Positions 26,231 to 35,207 of a stretch of DNA of 64,000 nt are shown here, in pieces. Each line of letters opens with the position of its first letter. Position 1 is the first letter of the stretch. The notes beneath the pieces are model-generated. The model made no database searches. It saw nothing but the letters and a program-made list of their open reading frames with translations, and was not told where the DNA came from. The stretch covers positions 288,501 through 352,500 of the forward strand of contig NZ_JADQTN010000001.1 of NCBI RefSeq assembly GCF_017812015.1. Direction: 5' to 3'. Made by a program: the position numbers and the translations under genes. Origin of the DNA: Pontixanthobacter sp. CEM42 (GTDB lineage Bacteria > Pseudomonadota > Alphaproteobacteria > Sphingomonadales > Sphingomonadaceae).

Positions 26231-26853
26231 GCCAGCAAGGCCATGACCCTTTGCCACTACTCGCGCGTGTCCTGCTCGGCTGGTTGGCGGGGCCCGCCTA
26301 TAAAGAGCATGTTTTGGGCGATTTGCAGGAAGAGCTGTCCGAAAGGCAGGAGGGCGGCGAAGGTCGCATATGGATATGGAAGCAAGTCGTGATCGCGATT
26401 CCCGGCTTGCTCGCTCTGCGCACACAAGACTGGAATTTCAGAGCAATCGGACTGACGGTGATTTTGACCTTTGCGGCCTATGTCCTGCTGATCATTCTGA
26501 GCGTGACTGTCACCCGGCCCATCATGATGAGCATGCGCGATAGCTTCTCTGGCGGACCGTCATGGGATTATCTGTATTTCTATATGCTTGTCCGGCTGCC
26601 CGGCGTGTTCTTGGTTGGGGCGGCGATGGCGTATCTGACTTTTAAGCCAGCCACCGGCTTTCTCGGAAACTTTGTATGGCGAATGCTGCCACTGCTCCTG
26701 ATCCTGATTGTGCCACAGATTTGGTACCTCCTCGCCGAAGGACAGGAGGAGTTCGCCGCGGGCCGGATCATTCGTGCTTTCGCCGATGGCATGGTTTTGT
26801 ACGGAGCCGCTTACTGTGGACAATGGTTGAAGCTGCGCCAATTGGGCAAGTAG
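26227..26853 (+). CDS. Membrane protein with permease-prefix-like N-terminus
   Basis: 208 residues. GGAGG at 26214-26218 fixes the GTG at 26227 as start; the in-frame ATG at 26212 lacks a site. The N-terminal part PLPLLARVLLGWLAGPAYKEHVLGDLQEEL resembles the permease prefix domain found at the front of FtsX-like macrolide-exporter permeases, but here it is followed only by a few membrane helices (about 80-200) and no FtsX or MacB domain. It is therefore an orphan or stand-alone version, coupled to PadR. Confidence 0.75.
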   Translation: MSQQGHDPLPLLARVLLGWLAGPAYKEHVLGDLQEELSERQEGGEGRIWIWKQVVIAIPGLLALRTQDWNFRAIGLTVILTFAAYVLLIILSVTVTRPIMMSMRDSFSGGPSWDYLYFYMLVRLPGVFLVGAAMAYLTFKPATGFLGNFVWRMLPLLLILIVPQIWYLLAEGQEEFAAGRIIRAFADGMVLYGAAYCGQWLKLRQLGK

Positions 26854-26864
26854 GGTGGGCAAAG

Positions 26865-26898
26865 AAAAAGGCGGCCGGATTGCTCCGGACGCCTTTTC
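26865..26898. terminator. Bidirectional terminator between the PadR operon and glnA
   Basis: A-rich then GGCG-CCGGA stem pairs with TCCGG-CGCC and TTTT. On the given strand the arms are 26866-26879 and 26884-26897, with a TTGC loop. The flanking A-run and T-run serve both convergent genes. Confidence 0.8.
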
Positions 26899-26919
26899 TG
26901 ATGTCGTGTGTGACGCGAA

Positions 26920-28329
26920 TTACGCGCTATAATACATGTCGAATTCGACCGCTGCCGGAGTAGTTTCCAAGCGGCTGACTTCTTCCCATTTGAGTTCGGT
27001 ATAGGCCATGATCTGGTCCTTGCTGAACACGTCGCCTTTGAGCAGGAAGTCATGATCGGCTTCGAGCGCCTCAAGCGCTTCACGCAGGGAACCGCAGACT
27101 GTTGGCACGTCGGCCAATTCGGCTGGCGGCAGATCGTAGAGGTTCTTGTCCATTGCTTCGCCGGGGTGAATCTTGTTCACGATACCGTCGATGCCGGCCA
27201 TCATCAGCGCAGCCGATGAAAGATACGGGTTGGCCAACGCATCGGGGAAGCGGAACTCGACGCGCTTGGCTTTCTCGCCAGCGCCGTACGGAATACGGCA
27301 GGATGCCGAACGGTTGCGGGCCGAGTAAGCGAGCAGCACAGGTGCTTCAAAGCCCGGTACCAGACGCTTATAGCTGTTGGTGGTCGGGTTAGTGAAGGCG
27401 TTGAGCGCTTTCGCATGTTTGATCACACCGCCGATGTAGTAAAGGCAAGTGTCCGACAGACCGGCATAGCCATTGCCTGCAAAGGTGTTCTTGCCATCGT
27501 TCCAGATCGACATGTGGGTGTGCATTCCGCTGCCGTTATCGTCTTTAATCGGCTTCGGCATGAAAGTCGCGGTTTTGCCATAGGCATGGGCAACTTGCTG
27601 CACGACATATTTGTAGATCTGCATGTTATCGGCAGATTCGAGCAGCGTCGCGAAAGTCACGCCCAGCTCGTGCTGAGCGGCCGCAACTTCATGGTGATGC
27701 TTGTCGCAAGGCAGACCCATCTCAAGCATCGTCGCGACCATTTCGCTACGAATGTCGACAGCGCTATCGACTGGAGCAACAGGGAAGTATCCGCCCTTGG
27801 CACGTGGACGGTGCGCCATGTTGCCGCTGTCATATTCCTTGCCGCTGTTGGTTGGCAGTTCGACATCGTCGATCATGAAGCCCGAACCGGCATAACCGTC
27901 TTCGAAGCGAACATCGTCAAACATGAAGAACTCGGCTTCGGTACCCACGAAGATCGTGTCACCAAGGCCAGCAGCTTTCACATATTCTTGTGCGCGTTTT
28001 GCGGTCGAGCGTGGGTCGCGGGCGTAGAGTTCGCCGGTTGATGGCTCAACAATATCGCAGAACAGGATCATCATCGGCGTCGCACTGAACGGATCGATAT
28101 AGTGGCGGTCCAGATCAGGACGCAGGATCATGTCACTTTCGTTGATGACTTTCCAACCTTCGATCGATGAACCATCGAACATCAGGCCGTCTTCCAGCTC
28201 GTCTTCACCCAATACGGATGAAACGATGGTCAAGTGCTGCCACTTGCCTTTCGGGTCGGTGAAACGAAGATCGACCCATTCGATGTCTTTCTCTTCGATA
28301 GCTTTGAGGATGTCTTTTGCGGTAGCCAT
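26920..28329 (-). CDS. glnA: Glutamine synthetase type I
   Basis: 469 residues, the usual GSI-beta length. It makes glutamine from glutamate, ammonia and ATP as a dodecamer. The conserved [22 protein letters not shown] (ATP/metal site), [17 protein letters not shown] and [16 protein letters not shown] segments are intact. The adenylylation tyrosine is Y398 in NLYDLPPAE, so activity should be controlled by GlnE and PII. It lies 83 bases downstream of glnB on the same strand, forming the classical glnBA operon. Confidence 0.98.
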   Translation of the reverse strand: MATAKDILKAIEEKDIEWVDLRFTDPKGKWQHLTIVSSVLGEDELEDGLMFDGSSIEGWKVINESDMILRPDLDRHYIDPFSATPMMILFCDIVEPSTGELYARDPRSTAKRAQEYVKAAGLGDTIFVGTEAEFFMFDDVRFEDGYAGSGFMIDDVELPTNSGKEYDSGNMAHRPRAKGGYFPVAPVDSAVDIRSEMVATMLEMGLPCDKHHHEVAAAQHELGVTFATLLESADNMQIYKYVVQQVAHAYGKTATFMPKPIKDDNGSGMHTHMSIWNDGKNTFAGNGYAGLSDTCLYYIGGVIKHAKALNAFTNPTTNSYKRLVPGFEAPVLLAYSARNRSASCRIPYGAGEKAKRVEFRFPDALANPYLSSAALMMAGIDGIVNKIHPGEAMDKNLYDLPPAELADVPTVCGSLREALEALEADHDFLLKGDVFSKDQIMAYTELKWEEVSRLETTPAAVEFDMYYSA

Positions 28330-28412
28330 AATGTTCCCTTTGGCAAATTGAGTGGGAGGGCAGTGAAACTGGTTGGCGATGGCCTGCCCCGTGCGGCCAA
28401 AGCCTCGAAATT

Positions 28413-28778
<366 letters not shown>

Positions 28779-28840
28779 TCAGGGGCCAAAATGACGCCAG
28801 CCCCCTGCGCAATTGGCCGACTCCGCATTGGCGGGGCCGG

Positions 28841-28860
28841 TCCATCGGAATTCCGATGGA
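28841..28860. promoter_or_regulatory. Perfect 20-bp palindrome at the predicted glnB transcription start
   Basis: TCCATCGGAATTCCGATGGA is identical to its reverse complement. It occupies the region directly downstream of the sigma-54-like element and 90 bases before the glnB GTG. It could be a regulator site or fold as a 5'-end hairpin in the mRNA. Confidence 0.6.
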
Positions 28861-28866
28861 ATACTA

Positions 28867-28882
28867 TCCAAGAACCGTGCCA
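28867..28882 (-). promoter_or_regulatory. Sigma-54-like promoter of glnBA
   Basis: Read on the reverse strand the bases are TGGCACG-GTTC-TTGGA. The consensus is TGGCACG-N4-TTGC, so only the last base of the -12 element departs. Transcription would start near 28855 and run into glnB. Sigma-54/NtrC control of glnB is established in several alphaproteobacteria. Confidence 0.6.
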
Positions 28883-29011
28883 GAACCAGCTTGTTCCGAG
28901 ATTGTGTTGAGTAGGCCGCGCAACCCTCACAGAGTCCAGCGGAATATCGAGAATTGCTACGCAGGAGTGATCGGTGGAGCAGTGCGAAAGCTACAATCCT
29001 GCTCGATTCAA

Positions 29012-29026
29012 GGGCATGCCATGCCC
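29012..29026. repeat. Short inverted repeat downstream of argC
   Basis: GGGCAT-GCC-ATGCCC lies 6 bases after the argC stop on the reverse strand. There is no T-tract, so it is a weak candidate for argC 3'-end processing or for an upstream regulator site of glnB. Confidence 0.3.
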
Positions 29027-29031
29027 AATAA

Positions 29032-29967
29032 TTAGGCAGTCAGATTAAGCCCGGTGTCCGCTGCCAGTCCAGCCATCAGATTGAGCGATTGGACTGCTGC
29101 ACCGCTGGCGCCTTTACCGAGATTGTCCAGCTTTGCGATCAGGCGGACTTGTTCGCCCATGCCGTCGAAGAATACGTGCAGCGTCATGCCATCGCATGGC
29201 GCGGCGTCTTTGCGCAGTAGCAACTCGCTTTGATCCGCGCCGAGTGGTTCGACCGTGACAATGGGGGAGCCCTCATAGAACTCGCTCAGTGCTTTGTGCA
29301 TTCGCACTGGACCGGTGCCCGAGCCCATCGCCGCGAGCGGGATCGGGACTTCGACAAACATCCCGCGATGGGCATCCACCACAGCGGGTGAAAATAGCGG
29401 TGCATGTTTGAGCCGTGCGTATTGCTTCATCTCGCCTAGATGCTTGTGGCCCATCGACAGACCATATCCGCGCCAAGCGATCGTCTGGTCACCCTCAAAC
29501 CGGTCAATTAGCGCGTTGCCGCCACCGGAGAAGCCCGACACGGCATTGACCGAATATGGCCAGTCTGCGGGCAAGTTCTTCGACCTGACAAGCGGCGCAA
29601 TCAGCGCGAGAAATCCGGTCGGATAGCAGCCGGGGTTGCTGACCCGCTTGGCACCCGCAACTTCCTCAGCGCCAACCAATTCGGGGAAGCCGTAAGTCCA
29701 ACCATCGGCCACGCGGTGCGCGGTGGATGCGTCGATCACTTTGGTCCGGTCATTGTCGATTAATGCCACAGATTCGCGCGCAGCTGCGTCGGGCAGGCAC
29801 AGGATTGCAACGTCGCAATCGTTCAATGCTTCGCGGCGGGCTTCGGCGTCTTTGCGTAGATCATCAGGCAGAGTGACCAGCGCAAACTCGCTCCGTCCAG
29901 ATAGCCGCTCGCGGATTTCAAGACCGGTTGTTCCGGCTGCGCCGTCGATAAATACGGAAGTGGTCAT
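29032..29967 (-). CDS. argC: N-acetyl-gamma-glutamyl-phosphate reductase (short type)
   Basis: 311 residues, the short type 2 ArgC. It reduces N-acetylglutamyl phosphate to the semialdehyde in arginine biosynthesis. The NADP-binding start VFIDGAAGTTGLEIRERL and the catalytic cysteine C114 in SNPGCYPTG are present. GFSGGGNALIDRF follows. The ATG overlaps the SH3 protein stop by four bases. It is followed by 280 bases carrying the glnB promoter region. Confidence 0.95.
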   Translation of the reverse strand: MTTSVFIDGAAGTTGLEIRERLSGRSEFALVTLPDDLRKDAEARREALNDCDVAILCLPDAAARESVALIDNDRTKVIDASTAHRVADGWTYGFPELVGAEEVAGAKRVSNPGCYPTGFLALIAPLVRSKNLPADWPYSVNAVSGFSGGGNALIDRFEGDQTIAWRGYGLSMGHKHLGEMKQYARLKHAPLFSPAVVDAHRGMFVEVPIPLAAMGSGTGPVRMHKALSEFYEGSPIVTVEPLGADQSELLLRKDAAPCDGMTLHVFFDGMGEQVRLIAKLDNLGKGASGAAVQSLNLMAGLAADTGLNLTA

Positions 29968-30314
29968 ACCGATTGCGGCGTGACGGAATCTTTCGGGACG
30001 TAGCCGCTCGGGCCATCAGCACTGACGCACCCCCAGCACCAGTCACCGGCAACATCGAGAACCTCGAAAGTCGAACCTGCGTCAAGCGTGGTGACAGTGT
30101 CCGAGTGGGCATCCGCCTCCAGCTTCAGAGCGACCGGATCGCTGCCAACAGTATGGAATTGCGGGATAACATAATGCGGGACAAGATAGCGGTCGGCTAG
30201 CGCGATATGCGCCAGATCACCGCGCAGTGGCAGCGTTCCGGGCTCCGGGCGCACCATTGGCCCTTTCAAGCCAAGTATACCCTCTGGCAATCCGTATTGC
30301 GCTGCTTTGCTCAC
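29964..30314 (-). CDS. SH3-like domain protein, unknown function
   Basis: 116 residues, no signal peptide. The second half (about 60-110, ALKLEADAHSDTVTTLDAGSTFEVLDVAGDWCWGCVSADGPSGYV) reads as a bacterial SH3 (SH3_3/SH3_4-like) barrel with the G-D-W-x-x-V and G-x-V/S-G-Y-V turns. The first half (LPEGILGLKGPMVRPEPGTLPLRGDLAHIALADRY) resembles the lead of the NlpC/P60-associated SH3 proteins, but no peptidase domain follows. It sits between the M17 peptidase gene and argC and overlaps argC by four bases. Confidence 0.75.
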   Translation of the reverse strand: MSKAAQYGLPEGILGLKGPMVRPEPGTLPLRGDLAHIALADRYLVPHYVIPQFHTVGSDPVALKLEADAHSDTVTTLDAGSTFEVLDVAGDWCWGCVSADGPSGYVPKDSVTPQSV

Positions 30315-30432
30315 AGTCTTTGTTTGCCCCTGTTCGCGTCCACCATCAAGCGGATTGGCGCGCTTATACTCGCCAAAACACTACAGGCAAGTTTCGGGGT
30401 ATGCTTGACCGTGTGAACGCCAGAGTGATCGC

Positions 30433-31818
30433 CTATTCGCCGTAGCGAGCGCTGAGCATATGGAACGCGGCGCGCAGACCGTAAGCGGCTCCGCCTTTGG
30501 GGCGCCCGGGCTTGGGGAAGGGACGCCACGCAAAGGTGTCGAAATGCGCCCATTCAATGTCATCGCCGACGAATTTGTCGAGGAACAGTCCCGCTACGCT
30601 GGCTCCGGCATAGGGATTGGCGTGGGCGTTGTTCAGGTCCGCGATGTCCGAATTGAGCCACTCGGCATAGCCGGCCGGGAGCGGTAGCCTCCACGGTTCA
30701 TCATCATGCGCGCGACCAGCGGCGATGAGATCGTCCGCAGTCTTGTCCTGGCGCGTCATCAACGCCGGAAGATCAGGACCGAGCGCAATCCGCGCCGCGC
30801 CGGTGAGCGTGGCGAAGTCGATCAGCAGCTCAGGATTGTCTTCGCTCGCTCGGGTGAGGGCATCGCCGAGAATCAAGCGACCCTCCGCATCTGTATTGCC
30901 GATTTCAACCGTCAGGCCTTTGCGTGTTCGCAGCACGTCGCCGGGACGGAAAGCATTGCTGGAAATGGCATTTTCGACCGTGGGGACCAGCAGGTGTAGC
31001 CGCACTTTCAGGCCCGCACCCATGATCAGATCGGCCAGCGCAATAGCATGCGCCGCGCCGCCCATATCCTTCTTCATCAACTTCATACCGACCGCTGATT
31101 TGATATCTAGGCCGCCCGAATCGAAGCTGACACCTTTGCCGACAATGGCGATGCGTGGGTGCCTTTCGTCGCCCCATTCCATCTGGATCAGACGTGGCGC
31201 ATGCGCTCGCGATGCTGCGCGACCAACCGCGTGGATCATCGGATAGTCATTTTCCAAGGCGTCGCCCTTGGTGACTTTGATTTCGGCTTTGTATTTCTTC
31301 GCAACGCGCTCGGCTTCGGCCTCAATCGCGGCTGGCCCCATATCTTCTGCGGGCGTGTTGACCATATCGCAGACTAGATTGACTGCTTCTGCCTCTGCAA
31401 TCGCAGCATCGATATGCTTCGCTTGCTTGCTCAGAAGAATGCGCGCGCCGGGTGCGTCATCGTCTTTCTTATAGCGTTCGAATGTGTGCTGCGCGGTTAC
31501 CCAGCCATGCATTGCAGCCTTTGGATCGTCCGATGCCAAACGGTAGGTGCCTTCGGGCAAAGTCTCTGCCAGCTTGGCGAGGCAATAACTGGAAAGTTCT
31601 TCGGGATCCGAAACACCGCCAACCGCGAACCAATTCTCACCGTCGGGCACTATGCCGACCTGATGTGCGGCGCCTTCAAATTTCTGCGCTTTTAGCGCGG
31701 CACGCTGGCCAGCTTTCAACTCTTTGGCGAAAGCATCATAGCCGCTTTTGTTGGTGAGGTGGATTGTGACCGCATCTTGCCCGCGGTCTGCCTGGATCAG
31801 ATCATCTTTTTTGCTCAT
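30433..31818 (-). CDS. Leucyl aminopeptidase family (M17) peptidase
   Basis: 461 residues. The M17 catalytic half carries the metal ligands in GVSFDSGGLDIKSAVGMKLM and KDMGGAA, and the signature NTDAEGRLILGDAL. The C-terminal LPLPAGYAEWLNSDIADLNN is standard. It is a cytosolic dizinc aminopeptidase, closer to the PepB/short-PepA branch than to E. coli PepA. It is the first gene of the block that continues with the SH3 protein and argC, after a 118-base gap. Confidence 0.93.
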   Translation of the reverse strand: MSKKDDLIQADRGQDAVTIHLTNKSGYDAFAKELKAGQRAALKAQKFEGAAHQVGIVPDGENWFAVGGVSDPEELSSYCLAKLAETLPEGTYRLASDDPKAAMHGWVTAQHTFERYKKDDDAPGARILLSKQAKHIDAAIAEAEAVNLVCDMVNTPAEDMGPAAIEAEAERVAKKYKAEIKVTKGDALENDYPMIHAVGRAASRAHAPRLIQMEWGDERHPRIAIVGKGVSFDSGGLDIKSAVGMKLMKKDMGGAAHAIALADLIMGAGLKVRLHLLVPTVENAISSNAFRPGDVLRTRKGLTVEIGNTDAEGRLILGDALTRASEDNPELLIDFATLTGAARIALGPDLPALMTRQDKTADDLIAAGRAHDDEPWRLPLPAGYAEWLNSDIADLNNAHANPYAGASVAGLFLDKFVGDDIEWAHFDTFAWRPFPKPGRPKGGAAYGLRAAFHMLSARYGE

Positions 31819-31914
31819 CGAGGCTATGTAGCGATTGCAGGCGCTCTGCCAAGTCTTGGGTCACGGGTCGACTCCACACTCGCAATTTCACGCACGCATA
31901 GCTATGTGGACCGC

Positions 31915-32742
31915 ATGACAGAATATCAGATGATCGAAGGCACAGAGACCGTTGTTCGCGACGGCACAATCAAGCTGCACGGACCGGCGGGCTTTGAAGG
32001 CATGCGCAAGGCAGGCCAATTGGCCGCGAGCATCCTCGACGAGATAGCACCGATGGTGCAGCCCGGTGTCACGACGGCGGCGATTGATGACAAGATTCGT
32101 GAGCTGATGCTGGATGGTGGATCAGTGCCTGCGACGCTTGGTTATCGCGGTTATACGCATAGCTGCTGCATCTCGATCAACCATGTGATTTGCCACGGAA
32201 TTCCGTCCGACAAGAAGCTCAAAGACGGTGACATCGTCAATATCGATGTGACCCCGCTGCTGGACGGCTGGCACGGCGATACCAGCCGTATGTATTTTGT
32301 CGGCGATGTGCCGCTAAAAGCGCGCAAACTGGTCGATGTGACGTATGAATGCCTGATGCTTGGCATCGAACAAGCACAACCAGGCAATCGCTTGGGTGAT
32401 ATCGGCGCGGCAATTTTGGAGCATGCGCAAAAGCACCGCTACGGCGTGGTCCGCGAATTTTGCGGGCATGGATTGGGCCGTTTGTTCCATGACGCGCCAG
32501 AGGTTGTTCATGCGGCAAAGGCAGGCACTGGCCCTGAGCTAAAACCGGGCATGTTTTTCACCATCGAACCGATGATCAATATCGGCAAACCATGGGGCAA
32601 GATGCTCGCCGATGGTTGGACCGCAGTGACCCGCGATAAATCGCTAAGCGCACAGTTTGAACACTCGCTGGCGATTACCGAGACGGGGAATGAGATTTTC
32701 ACGACGAGCCCCAAGGGGCTGCATCAGCCGCCGTATAGCTAA
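31915..32742 (+). CDS. map: Methionine aminopeptidase, type I
   Basis: 275 residues from the ATG at 31915 (MTEYQMIEG); an open frame from 31759 is an extension into the divergent promoter. It removes the initiator Met. The metal ligands are visible in NIDVTPLLDGWHGDTSRM (two Asp), FCGHGLGRLFHDAPEV (His), FFTIEPMINIG (Glu) and AQFEHSLAITETG (Glu). It is divergent from the M17 peptidase and overlaps the end of ccmB by four bases on the other strand. Confidence 0.97.
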   Translation: MTEYQMIEGTETVVRDGTIKLHGPAGFEGMRKAGQLAASILDEIAPMVQPGVTTAAIDDKIRELMLDGGSVPATLGYRGYTHSCCISINHVICHGIPSDKKLKDGDIVNIDVTPLLDGWHGDTSRMYFVGDVPLKARKLVDVTYECLMLGIEQAQPGNRLGDIGAAILEHAQKHRYGVVREFCGHGLGRLFHDAPEVVHAAKAGTGPELKPGMFFTIEPMINIGKPWGKMLADGWTAVTRDKSLSAQFEHSLAITETGNEIFTTSPKGLHQPPYS

Positions 32743-33392
32743 CCCTCCCGTGCTGCCCTGATCGCTGCGCCGCCCGCAAAGGGTGCTATCGCTATTAACA
32801 ACAGACTGAATGCACCGGCATAGGCGATGCCGCTGGTGTCGGCGCGGGCGAGGCTGCCGGCGCCGAAGATCAGGATTGGCACGGCGAGCGGGATCAGCAT
32901 TAGGCCTGACAACGCCGCTCCTCCGCGCAACCCTGCGGTTAGGGCAGCGATCATGACGCCGATAGCGGCGAGGCCGGGCGTGCCGGCTAGCAGACCCAAG
33001 AGAACAAGGCGGACTGTGTCGCCCTCCAATCCGAGAAGAGCGGCGGCTGGCAATGTTGCGATCAGTAGTAGCGGTGCGAAGCTCAGCCAATGGGCGAGTA
33101 CTCTGATCGCAACCACCATCTCTTCCGACACACCGCGCAGTGCCAATTGGTCGAACACACCCAATTCCAGATCGGGGGCAATGAGCCGGTCCAGCGGCAG
33201 TATTGCTGCAAGCAGAGCCGCGATCCAAATCACGCCGCCGCCGGTCTGTGCAAGAAGCGGCGCGTCGGGTCCAACGGCAAAAGGATAGAGCACCGCCACC
33301 GCTACAAAGAACAACAGCGGCAGCATTGTCCCGCCCCGTCTTCCCCCAGGAAGAAGCATTTGCAAATCGCGCATGAGGAGCTTGCCGATCAT
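32739..33392 (-). CDS. ccmB: Heme exporter membrane subunit CcmB
   Basis: 217 residues with six membrane helices. CcmB is the permease of the CcmAB transporter for cytochrome c maturation (system I). The start MIGKLLMRDLQMLLPGGRRGG and the segment GVFDQLALRGVSEEMVVAIRVLAHW match the family. Its ATG overlaps the ccmA stop by four bases. Other ccm genes are not in the window. Confidence 0.93.
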   Translation of the reverse strand: MIGKLLMRDLQMLLPGGRRGGTMLPLLFFVAVAVLYPFAVGPDAPLLAQTGGGVIWIAALLAAILPLDRLIAPDLELGVFDQLALRGVSEEMVVAIRVLAHWLSFAPLLLIATLPAAALLGLEGDTVRLVLLGLLAGTPGLAAIGVMIAALTAGLRGGAALSGLMLIPLAVPILIFGAGSLARADTSGIAYAGAFSLLLIAIAPFAGGAAIRAAREG

Positions 33393-33973
33393 GCGGTGTA
33401 GTCCCCCAACGCTAGCGTCTTGGCATCAGGCAAATTGATCGATTGGTGGGAAGCGGCGATGCAAATCCCGCCGCTGCCGCAATGCGCTGCGATCAGTCCC
33501 TCGATCTTCGCGACACCATCATCGTCCAAACCATTGAGCGGTTCGTCCAGCAGCCAGATTTGGGCGTTCTGATTGAGCATTCGTGCAAAGGCAGCGCGCT
33601 TTCTCTGACCGGTCGATAGGAAACGAATCGGCACATCGAGCAGGTCGGCAATTCCCATCGCACCGCAGCTCGCGGCGATGTCCTCGTGGCCATCCATGCT
33701 GGCCCAAAATTTGAGCGCATTGCCGAGTGCCAATTGCGGATCAAGCGCCGCCTTCTCATCGACCATTGCGAGCGTGCCAGTGTGTGCAGTGCTACCCTCA
33801 AAAGGGTTCAGCAGTCCTGCCAATATCCGCATCAAGCTGGTTTTGCCGATGCCGTTGGTACCGGTGATGTGCAGCGCCCCTCCGCCCTGCATTTCCAAAT
33901 TCAACCCGCGAAACAGCACGCGATCACCTCTGCGGCATGCGAGATTGGTTGCGGAAAGGCTGCAGGCTTGCAT
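33389..33973 (-). CDS. ccmA: Heme exporter ATP-binding subunit CcmA
   Basis: 194 residues, a short ABC ATPase. Walker A is GTNGIGKTSL, the signature region is FLSTGQRKRAAFARML (S-T-G-Q rather than S-G-G-Q, usual for CcmA), and Walker B is WLLDEPLNGLDDDG. Paired with CcmB by a four-base overlap. It powers the release of holo-CcmE during cytochrome c assembly, which fits with the cytochrome c' gene at 25.3 kb. Confidence 0.94.
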   Translation of the reverse strand: MQACSLSATNLACRRGDRVLFRGLNLEMQGGGALHITGTNGIGKTSLMRILAGLLNPFEGSTAHTGTLAMVDEKAALDPQLALGNALKFWASMDGHEDIAASCGAMGIADLLDVPIRFLSTGQRKRAAFARMLNQNAQIWLLDEPLNGLDDDGVAKIEGLIAAHCGSGGICIAASHQSINLPDAKTLALGDYTA

Positions 33974-34037
33974 GGCGGTGCGCGATAGGGGAAAGGTTGC
34001 CCCCTAACAAGCCAGCCAACATTTTACGGAGAATGCC

Positions 34038-34340
34038 ATGAGCGTCGCGAGACTAACCCAAGCCGAGATGGACGCAGCTTTGACCGATCTGCCTGAATGG
34101 GCACCAGCGCGCGATGGCACCGCGATTGAACGGCATCTGAAGTTTGACAATTTCGTCGAGGCATTCGGCATTATGACCAGCATCGCGATCCTCGCGGAGA
34201 AGCAGGATCACCATCCCGAATGGTTCAATGTCTATAACCGCGTCGAGATTACCCTGACCACGCATGATGTACCGGGCGACGGCAATGGCCTGTCCGCGCG
34301 TGACGTGACACTGGCGAAGGCGATTGACGCGCTGGTTTAG
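34038..34340 (+). CDS. phhB: Pterin-4a-carbinolamine dehydratase
   Basis: 100 residues. The family signature [24 protein letters not shown] with the catalytic His pair is complete. It dehydrates 4a-hydroxytetrahydrobiopterin formed by aromatic amino acid hydroxylases. No phenylalanine hydroxylase gene is nearby, so it may serve a distant hydroxylase or another pterin reaction. ACGGAG precedes the ATG. Confidence 0.93.
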   Translation: MSVARLTQAEMDAALTDLPEWAPARDGTAIERHLKFDNFVEAFGIMTSIAILAEKQDHHPEWFNVYNRVEITLTTHDVPGDGNGLSARDVTLAKAIDALV

Positions 34341-34362
34341 TTTGGGAGCTTAGTTTGAGAGC
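34337..34362. repeat. 13-bp tandem duplication at the end of phhB
   Basis: TTAGTTTGGGAGC (34337-34349) is followed directly by TTAGTTTGAGAGC (34350-34362). The first unit contains the phhB stop codon; the second ends one base before the convergent SDR gene's stop. It looks like a small slippage duplication in the spacer. Confidence 0.6.
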
Positions 34363-35169
34363 TTATTTACCCAGCGGGCGGCTGTTCTGACGCACCATCT
34401 TGCGCAAACGGCCCGGCATCCAGCGGGCGGCGAAGCCTATACTCTTTGCAGATTTACCGACCAGCGTGTGCAGCTTTTCACCATGCACCGCGATCCATGC
34501 GGCTTTCGCAACCTCTTCCACTGGAGTGATCTCCAGACCGGCCTCTTTCACTCTTTCGCGGATGGCTTCATTTGTGCCTGCATTGGGCGCATGTTCGAGC
34601 AAAGGTGTGTCGATGAAGCTGGGCATCAGAGAGCGGACTTTGATCCCAAATTCATCCCATTCCGCATCGAGCGATTCTGTGATCGCACGCACGCCGAACT
34701 TGGTCGCGGAATAGACCGATGCGCCGCCGGTACCATATATCCCGGCAGCACTGGCAGTGTTGAGCAGGCAAGAATCCGGTGCGGTTTTCTTGAGGTGGGC
34801 GAGAGCAGCTTGTGCCCCGAAGAATACACCTTTCAAATTGATGTCGAGGCAGCGCTCGATCTCCTCGACCGAGTTCTCGCTAAGCGATCCGCCAAGCGGA
34901 ATTCCGGCATTGTTGAACAGCACATCCATGCGCCCGCCCGATGCCTGGACAAAGGCTTCTAGCGCCGTGTCCCAAGCCGCACGATCACGTACATCGAATT
35001 TGTGGCTGAACGAAGCGCCATCAGGGATCAGTGCAGCGGTGCCTTTCATGCCCTCGCTATCGATATCCCCCAGCCCGACAAACCAGCCGCGTGCGCCGAA
35101 ATATTGCGCGACCGCACGGCCAATCCCGGACCCACCGCCCGTAATGAAAATCGCCTTATGATCGCTCAC
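34363..35169 (-). CDS. Short-chain dehydrogenase/reductase
   Basis: 268 residues from the GTG at 35169, which has AGGAG 7 bases upstream; the frame to 35316 runs into the upstream gene and is not needed. Classical SDR marks are FITGGGSGIG (cofactor), NNAG, the catalytic Ser in LLNTASAAG and YSATK (Tyr, Lys). An acidic residue after beta-2 (GDIDSEG) suggests NAD(H). The C-terminus is basic (RWMPGRLRKMVRQNSRPLGK), seen in some membrane-associated SDRs. The substrate is unknown. Confidence 0.9.
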   Translation of the reverse strand: MSDHKAIFITGGGSGIGRAVAQYFGARGWFVGLGDIDSEGMKGTAALIPDGASFSHKFDVRDRAAWDTALEAFVQASGGRMDVLFNNAGIPLGGSLSENSVEEIERCLDINLKGVFFGAQAALAHLKKTAPDSCLLNTASAAGIYGTGGASVYSATKFGVRAITESLDAEWDEFGIKVRSLMPSFIDTPLLEHAPNAGTNEAIRERVKEAGLEITPVEEVAKAAWIAVHGEKLHTLVGKSAKSIGFAARWMPGRLRKMVRQNSRPLGK

Positions 35170-35207
35170 GCACGCACTCCTGAATCTTATTTTCGGGACG
35201 CTTTGGC

